Shown piece by piece: positions 52,366-60,914 of a DNA stretch of 64,000 bases; positions within the stretch are counted from its first letter, which is position 1; every line of letters begins with the position of its first letter. Location: contig CAVQVN010000002.1 in the NCBI GenBank assembly GCA_963717135.1, positions 62,001 to 126,000 of the forward strand, given 5' to 3'. This DNA comes from UBA4744 sp963717135. GTDB taxonomy: Bacteria; Actinomycetota; Acidimicrobiia; Spongiisociales; UBA4744. Under the pieces are notes generated by a model that did not search any database, had not been told where the DNA came from, and worked only from the letters and a program-made list of their open reading frames with translations. The position numbers and the translations under genes are program-made.

Positions 52366-52405
52366 CGACTTGCTACTTCGCATCTGACACTCGAAACTCC
52401 TCCTC

Positions 52406-53560
52406 ATGTTGCGTTTTCTCACCGCCGGCGAGTCGCACGGTCCGGGTCTGGTCGCCATTGTCGAAGGGTTGCCCGCCGGGATCGAAATCGAGGCAGAAGG
52501 CCTGGCCGCCCAATTGGAGCGGCGGAGACTGGGTTACGGCCGTGGCCGGCGCATGCAGATCGAGAAGGATGAACTGGAGATACTCGCGGGAGTACGCCAC
52601 GGTCGGACCCTGGGGAGCCCCCTGGCAGTCGTCATCCGCAATACGGAATGGGCCCGCTGGTCCGACGAGATGTCACCGGAAGCAGGGCAGCCCAAGCGGC
52701 CCATGACAACGCCGCGCCCCGGTCATGCCGATCTAGCCGGGATGCTCAAATACGACACACACGACGCTCGCAATATCCTCGAGCGAGCCTCGGCTCGGGA
52801 GACTGCAGCTCGCACCGTCGTCGGGTACGCCGCTGCCCAGTTCCTGCGCCGGGTGGCAGGGATCTCCGTGTTGAGCCATGTGGTGGCGATCGGCTCCATC
52901 GCCGTGCCGGCCGGAACCAACCCGGGCCCGGACGATTTGTCCACCATTGATGAGTCGCCGGTGCGGGTCTTTGCCAAGGTGGCCGAAACGGACATGAGGG
53001 AGGCGATCGACCGGGCCAAGGCCAATAGGGACACACTCGGAGGGGTGGTCGAGGTGCTGGCGTTCGGGGTACCGCCCGGTCTCGGCAGTCATGTTCACTG
53101 GGACCGCCGGCTCGACACCCAACTGGCAGGGGCTTTGATGTCGATTCAGGGCATCAAAGCAGTTGAGATTGGTGATGGATTGGAGTCCGCGGCGCGACCC
53201 GGTTCGGAAGCTCATGACGAGATTGACTACGAGAACGGACGCTTCGTGAGGGCGGCGGACCGGGCAGGAGGGATCGAGGGAGGGATCAGCACCGGTCAGA
53301 CGCTTCGAATGCGGGCGGCGATGAAGCCCATCTCGACACTGATGCGCCCCCTCCGAAGCGTCGACGTCGCTACCAAGGAGCCGGCTGAGGCCTTTCGGGA
53401 ACGCTCGGACGTCTGTGCGGTGCCCGCCGCCGGGGTGGTAGCCGAGCAGATGGTCGCGTACGTCCTGGCCGGTGAGGTGCTTCGCAAGTTCGGCGGTGAC
53501 ACTGTGGAGGACGTGCTCTCCGCGGTCGAGGCGTATCGAACCCGATTGTCTTCATTCTGA
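52406..53560 (+). CDS. aroC: Chorismate synthase
   Basis: 384 residues. FMN-dependent last step of the shikimate pathway. Signatures: FLTAGESHGPGLVAIVEGLP, RRLGYGRGRRMQIEKD, RPGHADLAGMLKY, RASARETAARTVVG and DVCAVPAAGVVAE. No ribosome-binding site is obvious upstream. Overlaps aroK by one base. Confidence 0.95.
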   Translation: MLRFLTAGESHGPGLVAIVEGLPAGIEIEAEGLAAQLERRRLGYGRGRRMQIEKDELEILAGVRHGRTLGSPLAVVIRNTEWARWSDEMSPEAGQPKRPMTTPRPGHADLAGMLKYDTHDARNILERASARETAARTVVGYAAAQFLRRVAGISVLSHVVAIGSIAVPAGTNPGPDDLSTIDESPVRVFAKVAETDMREAIDRAKANRDTLGGVVEVLAFGVPPGLGSHVHWDRRLDTQLAGALMSIQGIKAVEIGDGLESAARPGSEAHDEIDYENGRFVRAADRAGGIEGGISTGQTLRMRAAMKPISTLMRPLRSVDVATKEPAEAFRERSDVCAVPAAGVVAEQMVAYVLAGEVLRKFGGDTVEDVLSAVEAYRTRLSSF

Positions 53561-54072
53561 TGCGAGCCTTGTGGCTCATCGGCATGATGGGATCGGGAAA
53601 GACGGTGGTGGGGGCCACGATCGCCCGCCAGATCGGCCTGGCTTTCGTCGATACCGACGACCGCATCACCGCCGAACTCGGACAGACCATCACCACAATT
53701 TGGGACGGAGCCGGCGAAGCAGGTTTCAGAGATCTCGAAGCGGAGCAAATCACCAGATTGATACGCTCCGGCGAAGACTGTGTAGTCGCCACCGGGGGGG
53801 GAGCAGTGCTTCGGCCTGCCAACGTCGACGCTATGCGTAGCAATGGTCTGGTCGTCTGGCTGACCGCCGGGGTGGAAATCCTGGCGACCCGGCTGAGCGC
53901 CGATCTGACCCGCCCGCTCTTGACCGGCGGATCGGTCGAGGGTCGGCTGGCGGAATTGTTCGCCGAGCGGCTTCCCCTCTATGCAGAGGCGGCTCACCAT
54001 ACCGTGGACACCACCAACAAACACCCCCAAGAAGTAGCCCGGGAGGTAATCCGGTTGTGGAACGAATCCTGA
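53560..54072 (+). CDS. aroK: Shikimate kinase
   Basis: 170 residues. Walker A GMMGSGKTVVG, DTDDRI for shikimate and Mg binding, ATGGGAVLR, and LIDR-type lid RLSADLTRPLL. It is overlapped by aroB for 16 bases. Confidence 0.94.
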   Translation: MRALWLIGMMGSGKTVVGATIARQIGLAFVDTDDRITAELGQTITTIWDGAGEAGFRDLEAEQITRLIRSGEDCVVATGGGAVLRPANVDAMRSNGLVVWLTAGVEILATRLSADLTRPLLTGGSVEGRLAELFAERLPLYAEAAHHTVDTTNKHPQEVAREVIRLWNES

Positions 54073-55082
54073 TCGATGACACGTCCGAGATCATCATCCG
54101 GCGGGGTTGGGCCGGCTTCGATCTGCTGCCCGTTCGCCCGGATCGAGAGAAGGTCGCGATCTTCACACAACCGGGGGCGGCCCACGTCGTGCCTTTGGTG
54201 CTGGCCGGAATTTCAGACGCCGAAACCCACCAGATGACTTTGCCAGACCGGGATGCCGCCAAAACCCTGGCGGTCGTAGAGACGGCCTATGAATGGCTGG
54301 CGGAAACAGGGATCGGACGTCACGACACCATCGTCGGGATTGGAGGCGGCGCCGCTACGGATGTGACCGGCTTCGTGGCCGCCACCTATCTGCGGGGGGT
54401 CGAATTGGTGCAGGTTCCTACGACCTTGTTGGGAGCCGTTGACGCAGCCATCGGAGGCAAGACCGGCGTCAATCTAGGCGGGAAGAACCTGGTCGGCGCG
54501 TTTTACCACCCCCGGCGGATCGTCATCGACCTCGACATCGCAGAGTCGTTGCCAAAAGAATTGAAACGGGAAGGTCTGGCGGAGGCGCTCAAGGCGGGTC
54601 TTGTCGCCGATCCGGAACTCTTCTCTCACATCGAGAAGGCCGGTCTCGCCGCGGACCTGGAGGTAGTCGTGCCGAGAGCGGTGATCGTCAAGACGAACGT
54701 GGTGAACCAGGATTTCCGGGAGACGGGGATCCGGGCCATCCTCAACTATGGTCACACCATCGGCCACGCAGTGGAGATCGTCACCGGTCTCCCGCACGGT
54801 CATGCGATAGCTCTCGGCATGGCAGCAGCCGGGCGGATCGGCGAGGACCTGCTGGGATTCGACTCGGCCGACCGCCAGCGCAACGCCATAATCCGGCTCG
54901 GACTACCGGAGTGGATCGAGGGACAGGACCGCCGGGCGCTTCTCGACGTCCTGGCTCGCGACAAGAAGCGCGATGCCTCTGGAATCCGGATGGTGCTGTT
55001 GCGATCCATTGGGGATCCGATCGTCGTCTCCGTGCCCAGCGAAGCTATCGACACCGGGTTGGCCAGCATCGGCATTGTCTGA
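54057..55082 (+). CDS. aroB: 3-dehydroquinate synthase
   Basis: 341 residues from GTG inside aroK, with GGGAGG about 10 bases upstream. NAD- and metal-dependent. GIGGGAATDVTGFVAATYLRG, QVPTTLLGAVDAAIGGKTGVN, the metal His pair in LNYGHTIGHAVE and PHGHAIALGMAAA. Completes the aroC-aroK-aroB set. Confidence 0.95.
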   Translation: MERILIDDTSEIIIRRGWAGFDLLPVRPDREKVAIFTQPGAAHVVPLVLAGISDAETHQMTLPDRDAAKTLAVVETAYEWLAETGIGRHDTIVGIGGGAATDVTGFVAATYLRGVELVQVPTTLLGAVDAAIGGKTGVNLGGKNLVGAFYHPRRIVIDLDIAESLPKELKREGLAEALKAGLVADPELFSHIEKAGLAADLEVVVPRAVIVKTNVVNQDFRETGIRAILNYGHTIGHAVEIVTGLPHGHAIALGMAAAGRIGEDLLGFDSADRQRNAIIRLGLPEWIEGQDRRALLDVLARDKKRDASGIRMVLLRSIGDPIVVSVPSEAIDTGLASIGIV

Positions 55083-55090
55083 CGGGGCGA

Positions 55091-55096
55091 TACACT
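55091..55096 (+). promoter_or_regulatory. -10 box of efp-nusB
   Basis: TACACT 8 bases after the aroB stop. AAAGGAG follows before the efp ATG, so the message has a leader of about 20 bases. Confidence 0.4.
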
Positions 55097-55122
55097 CCTG
55101 GCTGCCGAAAGGAGTCACCTTC

Positions 55123-55680
55123 ATGATCTCTACCAACGAAGCCCGCCCCGGCATGGCCCTCGACCTCCCGGAGGGACTCTTCAGCATCGTCGAGTACCAG
55201 CATGTCAAGCCCGGAAAGGGGAGAGCCTTCGTGCGGATGAAGCTCAAGAACCTCGACACCGGAGCCGTGATCGATCGGACCTTCCGGGCGGGGGAATCGG
55301 TCGAGCAGGCGGTCATCGATCGCCGGGACCACCAGTTCCTCTACCGGGACGACCTGGGATTTCACTTCATGGACCTCGAGACTTATGGGCAGTTCGCCGT
55401 CACAGCTGATGAGGTGGGAGACATGGCCCAATATCTGGTCGACGGGATGACCGCTCTGTTGCACATGTACCGGGGCAGAGCCATTTCGGTCGAGTTGCCT
55501 GCTTCCGTGGAGTTGGCGGTGATCAAAGCGGAACCGGGTGTGAAAGGCGACCGGGTCTCGGGGGCCACCAAACCGGTTACCGTGTCGACTGGACTGGTGG
55601 TGCAAGCCCCGCTCTTCATCGAAGAGGGAGACGTTATCAAGGTTGATACTCGTAGCGGCGCGTATCAAACGCGAGTGTGA
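55123..55680 (+). CDS. efp: Translation elongation factor P
   Basis: 185 residues from ATG with AAAGGAG 8 bases upstream; the frame extends back into aroB but the family start is MISTNEARPG. EF-P relieves stalling at polyproline. The domain I loop reads KPGKGRAFVR, with Lys at the tip position that is modified in some bacteria; no modification gene is in the window. Signature TKPVTVSTGLVVQAPLFIEEGD is present. GTGA overlap with nusB. Confidence 0.94.
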   Translation: MISTNEARPGMALDLPEGLFSIVEYQHVKPGKGRAFVRMKLKNLDTGAVIDRTFRAGESVEQAVIDRRDHQFLYRDDLGFHFMDLETYGQFAVTADEVGDMAQYLVDGMTALLHMYRGRAISVELPASVELAVIKAEPGVKGDRVSGATKPVTVSTGLVVQAPLFIEEGDVIKVDTRSGAYQTRV

Positions 55681-56102
55681 CGGCAACGCACAATCCCCGC
55701 CCGGAGCCCCGCGATGTGGCGCTGACCGCTCTCTACGAAGCCGATCAGCGCGGTTGGGGAACGTTGGAGATCGAGCCGACCTACCCTGCCAAAGCGGTTC
55801 ACTTGATCCAGGGTGTCGCCAGACACCTGCCGGAACTCGATTCCGCCATCGATGGCGTGTCAACCCGCTGGCGAGTTGCCCGCATGCCCCCGGTCGATCG
55901 GGCGATCTTGCGGCTGGGTCTCTATGAGTTGCGTTTTGAGCAGAAGACGCCGATGGCGGTAGTCGTGTCCGAAGCGGTTCGTCTTGCGAAAACGTATTCA
56001 ACTGAACGAAGCGGCGCCTTTGTCAATGGGATCCTGGCCAAACTCGCCGCAGAGGAACGTCCCATCGAGAACCCCAAAAAGGGAAGAACACCGTTGCCTT
56101 GA
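55677..56102 (+). CDS. nusB: Transcription antitermination factor NusB
   Basis: 141 residues from GTG. All-helical RNA-binding protein of rRNA antitermination complexes. ARDVALTALYEAD-type start, PPVDRAILRLGLYELRF and AVRLAKTYSTERSGAFVNGILAKL are typical. Its stop precedes the pyr promoter region by only a few bases. Confidence 0.93.
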   Translation: MTATHNPRPEPRDVALTALYEADQRGWGTLEIEPTYPAKAVHLIQGVARHLPELDSAIDGVSTRWRVARMPPVDRAILRLGLYELRFEQKTPMAVVVSEAVRLAKTYSTERSGAFVNGILAKLAAEERPIENPKKGRTPLP

Positions 56103-56110
56103 TCGTGTGC

Positions 56111-56116
56111 TACGCT
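56111..56116 (+). promoter_or_regulatory. -10 box of the pyr operon
   Basis: TACGCT just after nusB, placing the 5' end near 56123, directly before the PyrR-binding hairpin. No clear -35. Confidence 0.4.
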
Positions 56117-56126
56117 CCCGCCAACG

Positions 56127-56160
56127 TCCTTTAACCCCGGTCCTGTGAGGCCGGAAAGGA
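56127..56160 (+). promoter_or_regulatory. PyrR-binding hairpin in the pyr leader
   Basis: Outer stem TCCTTT (56127-56132) with AAAGGA (56155-56160), inner stem CCGG/CCGG, and a loop GTCCTGTGAGG that matches the UCCxGxGAGG core bound by PyrR with UMP. The 3' arm contains AAGGAG, the ribosome-binding site of the leader ORF at 56168, so PyrR binding would hide it. Confidence 0.75.
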
Positions 56161-56167
56161 GCAAGAG

Positions 56168-56248
56168 ATGTACAGACAACGGTTGTGGGCCGCCCCCGGG
56201 GCGGCATTTTTTGTGGGCGATCGGGGGGTACCAAAGTGGCGCAGGTAA
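56168..56248 (+). CDS. Leader ORF of the pyr operon (26 codons)
   Basis: ATG with AAGGAGC 5-6 bases upstream; the frame encodes 26 residues (starts MYRQRLWAAPGAAFF) through the terminator hairpin and its U-tract, and stops with TAA at 56246-56248. It overlaps the pyrR GTG start by 13 bases and makes TAATG with an in-frame pyrR ATG. Strong ribosome site and position suggest translation; the peptide itself may have no function. Confidence 0.5.
   Translation: MYRQRLWAAPGAAFFVGDRGVPKWRR
56189..56212 (+). terminator. Attenuator terminator in the pyr leader
   Basis: GCCGCCCC-C-GGGGCGGC followed by A and six T. CCCCGG at 56135-56140, in the PyrR hairpin, can pair with CCGGGG at 56196-56201, which would make a competing antiterminator. 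Confidence 0.75.
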
Positions 56249-56763
56249 TGGAATCGGAGGAGATCGATAGAGCCTTGCGGAGGGTGGCCCACGAGATCTT
56301 GGAGAGGAACAAAGGGGCCGAGGACGTCATGCTGGTGGGAATCCACACGCGGGGGGTGCCCCTGGCGGAGCGACTTGGTGGAGCCATTGATGAGTACGAG
56401 AACGTCAAGGTGCCGGTCGGCACACTCGACATCGGCCTCTATCGCGACGATCTCGACCGCCGCCCGACTACCGAATTGGGAGCAACCTTCCTGCCGGAGG
56501 ATCCGGCCGGTCGGATAGTGATCCTGGTCGACGACGTCCTCTACACGGGTCGTACCATCCGGGCGGCGCTCGACGCTCTGGCAGACCTCGGCCGTCCCCG
56601 AGCAGTGCAACTGGCCGTGTTGGTTGATCGAGGTCATCGGCAACTGCCGATCCGGGCCGACTACGTTGGAAAGAACCTGCCCACCTCGTCGACGGAGCGG
56701 GTAACCGTTCAGTTGGAGGAGACCGACGGTCGCGCAGGAGTCTGGATCGAGGAGGCATCATGA
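56236..56763 (+). CDS. pyrR: Bifunctional pyr operon regulator / uracil phosphoribosyltransferase
   Basis: 175 residues from GTG at 56236; GGGGGG lies 7 bases upstream and the N-terminus VAQVMESEEIDRALRR aligns with the AVILDEQAIRRAL start of Bacillus PyrR. ATG at 56248 is the alternative. PRTase motif VILVDDVLYTGRTIRAAL, RGVPLAERL and TLDIGLYRDDL are typical. Senses UMP/UTP and binds the hairpin upstream, giving feedback on the operon. Confidence 0.94.
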   Translation: MAQVMESEEIDRALRRVAHEILERNKGAEDVMLVGIHTRGVPLAERLGGAIDEYENVKVPVGTLDIGLYRDDLDRRPTTELGATFLPEDPAGRIVILVDDVLYTGRTIRAALDALADLGRPRAVQLAVLVDRGHRQLPIRADYVGKNLPTSSTERVTVQLEETDGRAGVWIEEAS

Positions 56764-57677
56764 AACACTTCCTGACCACCGACGACGTGCCCCGGCAGGA
56801 TCTCGAGTCGCTCCTGGATTTGTCCGACGAGTTTGTTGAGGTGCTGGGTCGCCCGATTCCCAAGGTGCCCGCCTTGCGCGGCAAGACGGTGGCGATGCTG
56901 TTCTTTGAGGCCTCAACTCGCACCCGAATCTCCTTCGAGAGAGCAGCCAAAGCGCTGTCGGCCGACACCATGAGCTTCTCTCCGTCGACGTCGTCGCTCA
57001 GCAAAGGCGAGAGCCTCAAGGACACCGCATTGACGATCAAGGCGATGGGAGCCGATGCGCTGGTGGTGCGTCACAGCTTCACCGGGGCCCAGTGGCGAAT
57101 CGCCGAGTGGACCGGATTACCGGTGCTGAACGCCGGAGACGGAGCCCACCAGCACCCCACTCAAGCCCTTCTCGATGCACTCACCATCCGTCAACACTTC
57201 GGGACCCTCGACGGATTGCGGATTGCGATCGTGGGAGACATACGACATTCACGAGTGGCACGATCGGACATCTCGACTTTCAGCACGTTGGGAGCGGAGG
57301 TGACCCTGGTGGCACCGTCGACCTTGCTGCCGGTGGAGATGGAGGGGTGGCCGGTCAAGGTGGCCGGATCGATCGACGATACGCTCGACGTTGATGTGAT
57401 CTACTTGCTTCGCATCCAGGCTGAGCGGGGCGGGACTTCGGTCTTTCCCTCCCTGCCCGAATATGTGAGCAGATTTGGGATGACCCGCGAACGGTTTCGG
57501 CGTCTTGCCGAGAACTCGATAGTCATGCACCCCGGTCCCATGAATCGAGGCGTCGAAATCGCACCCGAGGTGGCGGATCATCCCCGGGCCAGGATCCTCG
57601 AGCAGGTCTCCAATGGGGTAGCCGTCCGCATGGCGGTTCTATTCAGATTGCTGGGAGGGGAGGTCCGCGATGAATGA
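56760..57677 (+). CDS. pyrB: Aspartate carbamoyltransferase catalytic subunit
   Basis: 305 residues. First committed step of pyrimidine synthesis. Carbamoyl phosphate site STRTRISFERAAK, NAGDGAHQHPTQALLD, and HPGPMNRGVEIAPEV. No pyrI regulatory subunit is present, as in other actinobacteria with PyrR control. Starts by ATGA overlap with pyrR. Confidence 0.95.
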   Translation: MKHFLTTDDVPRQDLESLLDLSDEFVEVLGRPIPKVPALRGKTVAMLFFEASTRTRISFERAAKALSADTMSFSPSTSSLSKGESLKDTALTIKAMGADALVVRHSFTGAQWRIAEWTGLPVLNAGDGAHQHPTQALLDALTIRQHFGTLDGLRIAIVGDIRHSRVARSDISTFSTLGAEVTLVAPSTLLPVEMEGWPVKVAGSIDDTLDVDVIYLLRIQAERGGTSVFPSLPEYVSRFGMTRERFRRLAENSIVMHPGPMNRGVEIAPEVADHPRARILEQVSNGVAVRMAVLFRLLGGEVRDE

Positions 57678-58950
57678 GACCTTGTTCACCAACGGGAAGC
57701 TGGTGACGGTTGACGGTCCGATCGACAAGGACCTCCTCGTCAAGGACGGCGTGGTCGCGGAGATCGGGACCGGTCTGGAAACTGCTGGAGAAACTGTCGA
57801 TTGCCGGGGAGGCTGGATCGGACCGGGTTTGGTGGACATCCATGTTCACTTCCGTGAGCCCGGGCAGGAGTGGAAAGAAGATATCGGCAGCGGATCGGCG
57901 GCAGCCGCGGCAGGGGGGTTCACCGTGGTAGTGGCGATGGCCAACACCGAGCCGGTCATTGATGCCGGACATCTGGCCAGGTTCGTGACCGACCGCGGTC
58001 GCGAGGAGGGTTTGGTAGACGTCGTGCCGGCCGGGGCCATCACCATGGGTCGAGAAGGCGAGAGGCTGGCCCATCTCGATGAGCTGTGGTCGGCCGGGGT
58101 GAGAATCTTCTCGGACGACGGTGACTCGGTGGAGGACGCCGGACTGCTGCGGCGGGCTATGGAGTACCTGGCCGAGCTGGGAGGGATTGTCGCCCAGCAC
58201 CCTGAGGATCGGGGCCTCGCAAGAGGAGGGCACATGCACGAGGGGGGCGTGTCCTCCCGACTCGGCATGGCGGGTCTACCGGCCGTCGCTGAGGAGATAG
58301 TGGTCGCCCGCGATCTGGCGCTGGTCCGGCTAACCGGCGTCCGTTACCACGTCCAGCACGTTTCGACCGCCGGCACCGTCGACCTGGTGCGTCGGGCCAA
58401 GGCAGAGGGATTGCCGGTCACGGCCGAAGCGACGCCCCACCACCTGATGCTGGACCACCGAGAAGTTGAGCGGATGAACCCGGACGTCAAGATGTACCCG
58501 CCGCTTCGGAGACCACTCGACGTGGAAGCCGTCCGGCAAGGCCTCGAGGATGGGACCATCGATGCGGTGGCAACCGATCACGCCCCCCATGCGGCCCACG
58601 AGAAGGATGTTCCGTTTGAGGATGCTCCCCGGGGCATCATCGGCCTCGAGACGGCCGCCGCGGTGGTCAACACGGCGGTCGGTCTGGATCCGGTGCGGTT
58701 CTTCCAGCGCATGTCGGTCTCTCCGGCCCAGATCGCCGGACTTGCCGACCACGGCCGGTGGGCCGAAGTGGGAGGGGTGGCCAATCTGGTCGTCTTCGAC
58801 CCGGACGCTACGTGGAAGCCGGAGGCGTTCAACTCCAGAGCCGAGAACTCGCCCTTCCTCGGGAGGTCTTTGCAGGGGAGAGTCGTGGCAACCATGTATC
58901 GGGGCCGCCTGACTTTCAACGACGGCAAGGTTCAGTTTCCTTCGAGATGA
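57670..58950 (+). CDS. pyrC: Dihydroorotase
   Basis: 426 residues, class I type. Zinc ligands in DIHVHFREPGQEWKED, metal-site Asp in AVATDHAPHAAHEKD, and substrate segment YHVQHVSTAGTV and ATPHHLML. Overlaps pyrB by 8 bases. Confidence 0.95.
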   Translation: MNETLFTNGKLVTVDGPIDKDLLVKDGVVAEIGTGLETAGETVDCRGGWIGPGLVDIHVHFREPGQEWKEDIGSGSAAAAAGGFTVVVAMANTEPVIDAGHLARFVTDRGREEGLVDVVPAGAITMGREGERLAHLDELWSAGVRIFSDDGDSVEDAGLLRRAMEYLAELGGIVAQHPEDRGLARGGHMHEGGVSSRLGMAGLPAVAEEIVVARDLALVRLTGVRYHVQHVSTAGTVDLVRRAKAEGLPVTAEATPHHLMLDHREVERMNPDVKMYPPLRRPLDVEAVRQGLEDGTIDAVATDHAPHAAHEKDVPFEDAPRGIIGLETAAAVVNTAVGLDPVRFFQRMSVSPAQIAGLADHGRWAEVGGVANLVVFDPDATWKPEAFNSRAENSPFLGRSLQGRVVATMYRGRLTFNDGKVQFPSR

Positions 58951-59858
58951 TTGACTCTTCCGTCGCCCTGGGGCCCCTCTTGCTGCGATCGCCGCTCGTC
59001 GCTGCATCCGGCACGGTCGGATCGGTGGTCGATTTTGCCGGCGTCGGCGCTCTCGAGGTCTACGGAGCGGCCGTGGCCAAATCGGTCAGCGAGACACCGT
59101 GGTCGGGGAACCCGGCGCCCCGGATGGCGGGCGCCGGGGCCGGGATGCTCAACGCAATCGGAATCCAAAACCCGGGAGTTGAGGCGTGGGTGGAAGAAGT
59201 GGGTCCTTTACTGTCGGGGCTTTCCGTCCCGGTGTGGGGCTCGGCTGTGGGAAAGACAGTCGAAGAGTTCGCGGCCGTTGCCCGGCAGCTGGCCAACACT
59301 GCCGTGGTTGCGATCGAAATCAACCTCTCCTGCCCCAACCTGGCAGGCGAGGCCATCTGGGCTCTCGATCCCGACGCCACCAAAGCCGTCGTCCGGGCGG
59401 TGCGAGCTGCGACCGGCAAGCCAATTGGAGCGAAGCTGTCGCCCAATGCGCAGGACATTGTCGCCATCGCCGGGAGTGCCCTGGCGGGGGGTGCCGACTG
59501 GCTGGTCATGACCAACACCATCACCGGGGCAGCCGTCGACATCGAAACCCGAAAGCCACGACTCACTCGAACATTTGGCGGGTACTCGGGGCCTCCGTTG
59601 AAGCCGATCGCCCTCCGTTGTGTTCTCGAGGCTCGGGCGGCCTTCCCGTCGGCGCAGATTGTCGGATGCGGGGGAGTGCGGAGCGCGGCGGATGTCGTCG
59701 AGTTCCTTCTGGCCGGAGCCTCCGCGGTGGCAATCGGTACCGCTCATTTTGAACGGCCGCGGATAGGGCGAAAGATCATGCGAGACCTGCAAACCTATTG
59801 CCAACGCCGGGGAATCGACCGGGTCGCCGATCTGATTGGGGCCGTGGAACCGTGGTGA
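58947..59858 (+). CDS. pyrD: Dihydroorotate dehydrogenase, class 1 (1B-like)
   Basis: 303 residues from the ATG overlapping the pyrC stop. FMN enzyme that makes orotate. Catalytic Cys in INLSCPNLAGEAIWALDP (class 1; class 2 uses Ser), GNPAPRM, GAKLSPNAQDIV, LVMTNTITG, and FMN-phosphate segment GCGGVRSAADVVEFLLAGA. Class 1B enzymes need PyrK for NAD; no pyrK is nearby, and there is no membrane-binding N-terminal helix of class 2. Confidence 0.9.
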   Translation: MIDSSVALGPLLLRSPLVAASGTVGSVVDFAGVGALEVYGAAVAKSVSETPWSGNPAPRMAGAGAGMLNAIGIQNPGVEAWVEEVGPLLSGLSVPVWGSAVGKTVEEFAAVARQLANTAVVAIEINLSCPNLAGEAIWALDPDATKAVVRAVRAATGKPIGAKLSPNAQDIVAIAGSALAGGADWLVMTNTITGAAVDIETRKPRLTRTFGGYSGPPLKPIALRCVLEARAAFPSAQIVGCGGVRSAADVVEFLLAGASAVAIGTAHFERPRIGRKIMRDLQTYCQRRGIDRVADLIGAVEPW

Positions 59859-60553
59859 AAGACCGGAACCCCATCTTGGTCGCCCTCGATGTGAGCACCG
59901 CCGAGGAGGCGGCCCGCCTCGCCAAGTTACTGGCTCCCCACGTCGGAGGTTTCAAGGTCGGTCTGGAGCTGTTGATGGGACCCGGGGCGGCAATCGTCGG
60001 GGCGCTGGCGGCACTGGGCAAGCCGGTGTTCGCCGATGCCAAACTTCACGACATCCCCACCACGGTTGCCCGGGCGGCCCGGCAATTGGGTCGGCTGGGC
60101 GCCCGGTGGGTCACCGTCCACGCCGCCGGGGGAAGCAAGATGCTCGAGGCAGCTGCAGCCGGCCTCCAAGAGGGAGCGGCAGGCCGGCCGGCCGGTTTGC
60201 TGGCCGTTACCGTGTTGACCAGTCTGACGGGCGAAGATCTGGCTGAAACCGGCCTGGCGGCTTCTCCGGGACGGCATACGGCCCGGTTGGCCAAGTTGGC
60301 CACCGCCGGGGGTTGCGAGGGGGTCATATGCTCGGCGGCCGAGTTGGGGGTAATCGCTCAGGTGGCGCCCGATCTGCTGAAGGTAACGCCGGGGATCCGA
60401 CCAGCCGGGTCGCCGGCGGACGATCAGCAACGTACTTCCACTCCACGAGAGGCAATAGAACGCGGTGCCGACTATCTGGTCATCGGCCGTCCGATCGTTC
60501 GTAGCCCCGATCCGGTGGGGACCGCCCAAGCGATCGTCGAGGGATTGGCTTGA
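59855..60553 (+). CDS. pyrF: Orotidine 5'-phosphate decarboxylase
   Basis: 232 residues from the GTG overlapping the pyrD stop. Catalytic K-x-D in DAKLHDIPTTV, start LVALDVSTAEEA, and VTPGIRPAG. The DAKLHDIP motif marks the main (short) family, not the long mycobacterial type. Last gene of the operon. Confidence 0.94.
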   Translation: MKDRNPILVALDVSTAEEAARLAKLLAPHVGGFKVGLELLMGPGAAIVGALAALGKPVFADAKLHDIPTTVARAARQLGRLGARWVTVHAAGGSKMLEAAAAGLQEGAAGRPAGLLAVTVLTSLTGEDLAETGLAASPGRHTARLAKLATAGGCEGVICSAAELGVIAQVAPDLLKVTPGIRPAGSPADDQQRTSTPREAIERGADYLVIGRPIVRSPDPVGTAQAIVEGLA

Positions 60554-60602
60554 GTCGCCATCCAGGTTGGTAGAGTGCGCATACACCTGACAATGGAGGC
60601 GT

Positions 60603-60914
60603 ATGGCACCGCCGGAACTATCCAATGAGCAGCGCGCTGAAGCTCTCGCCAAAGCGGCCGAAGCAAGAAGAGTGCGCGCCGAGCTCAAAAACTTGCTGAA
60701 GACGGGTTCAATCAATTTTCCGGAGTTGCTGGAACGTGCCGACGGGGACCCAATCGTCGGCGGGATGAAGGTCTACGCCGCCCTGTCCTCGCTGCCCGGA
60801 ATCGGGAAAGTCAAAGCGAAGAGGCTGATGGAGGGCCACGCCATCGCCGATAGCAGACGACTGCGCGGCCTCGGGCAGCGCCAGCGTGCCGCACTCCTCG
60901 AAGAATTCTCCTGA
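60603..60914 (+). CDS. mihF: Integration host factor, actinobacterial type
   Basis: 103 residues, with GGAGG 3 bases before ATG. Nucleoid-associated protein unrelated to proteobacterial IHF. Basic N-terminal helix (EQRAEALAKAAEARRVRAEL) and a helix-two-turn-helix SLPGIGKVKAKRLMEGHAI. A TAGAGT -10 candidate lies at 60571. Its last 29 bases overlap gmk. Confidence 0.94.
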   Translation: MAPPELSNEQRAEALAKAAEARRVRAELKNLLKTGSINFPELLERADGDPIVGGMKVYAALSSLPGIGKVKAKRLMEGHAIADSRRLRGLGQRQRAALLEEFS

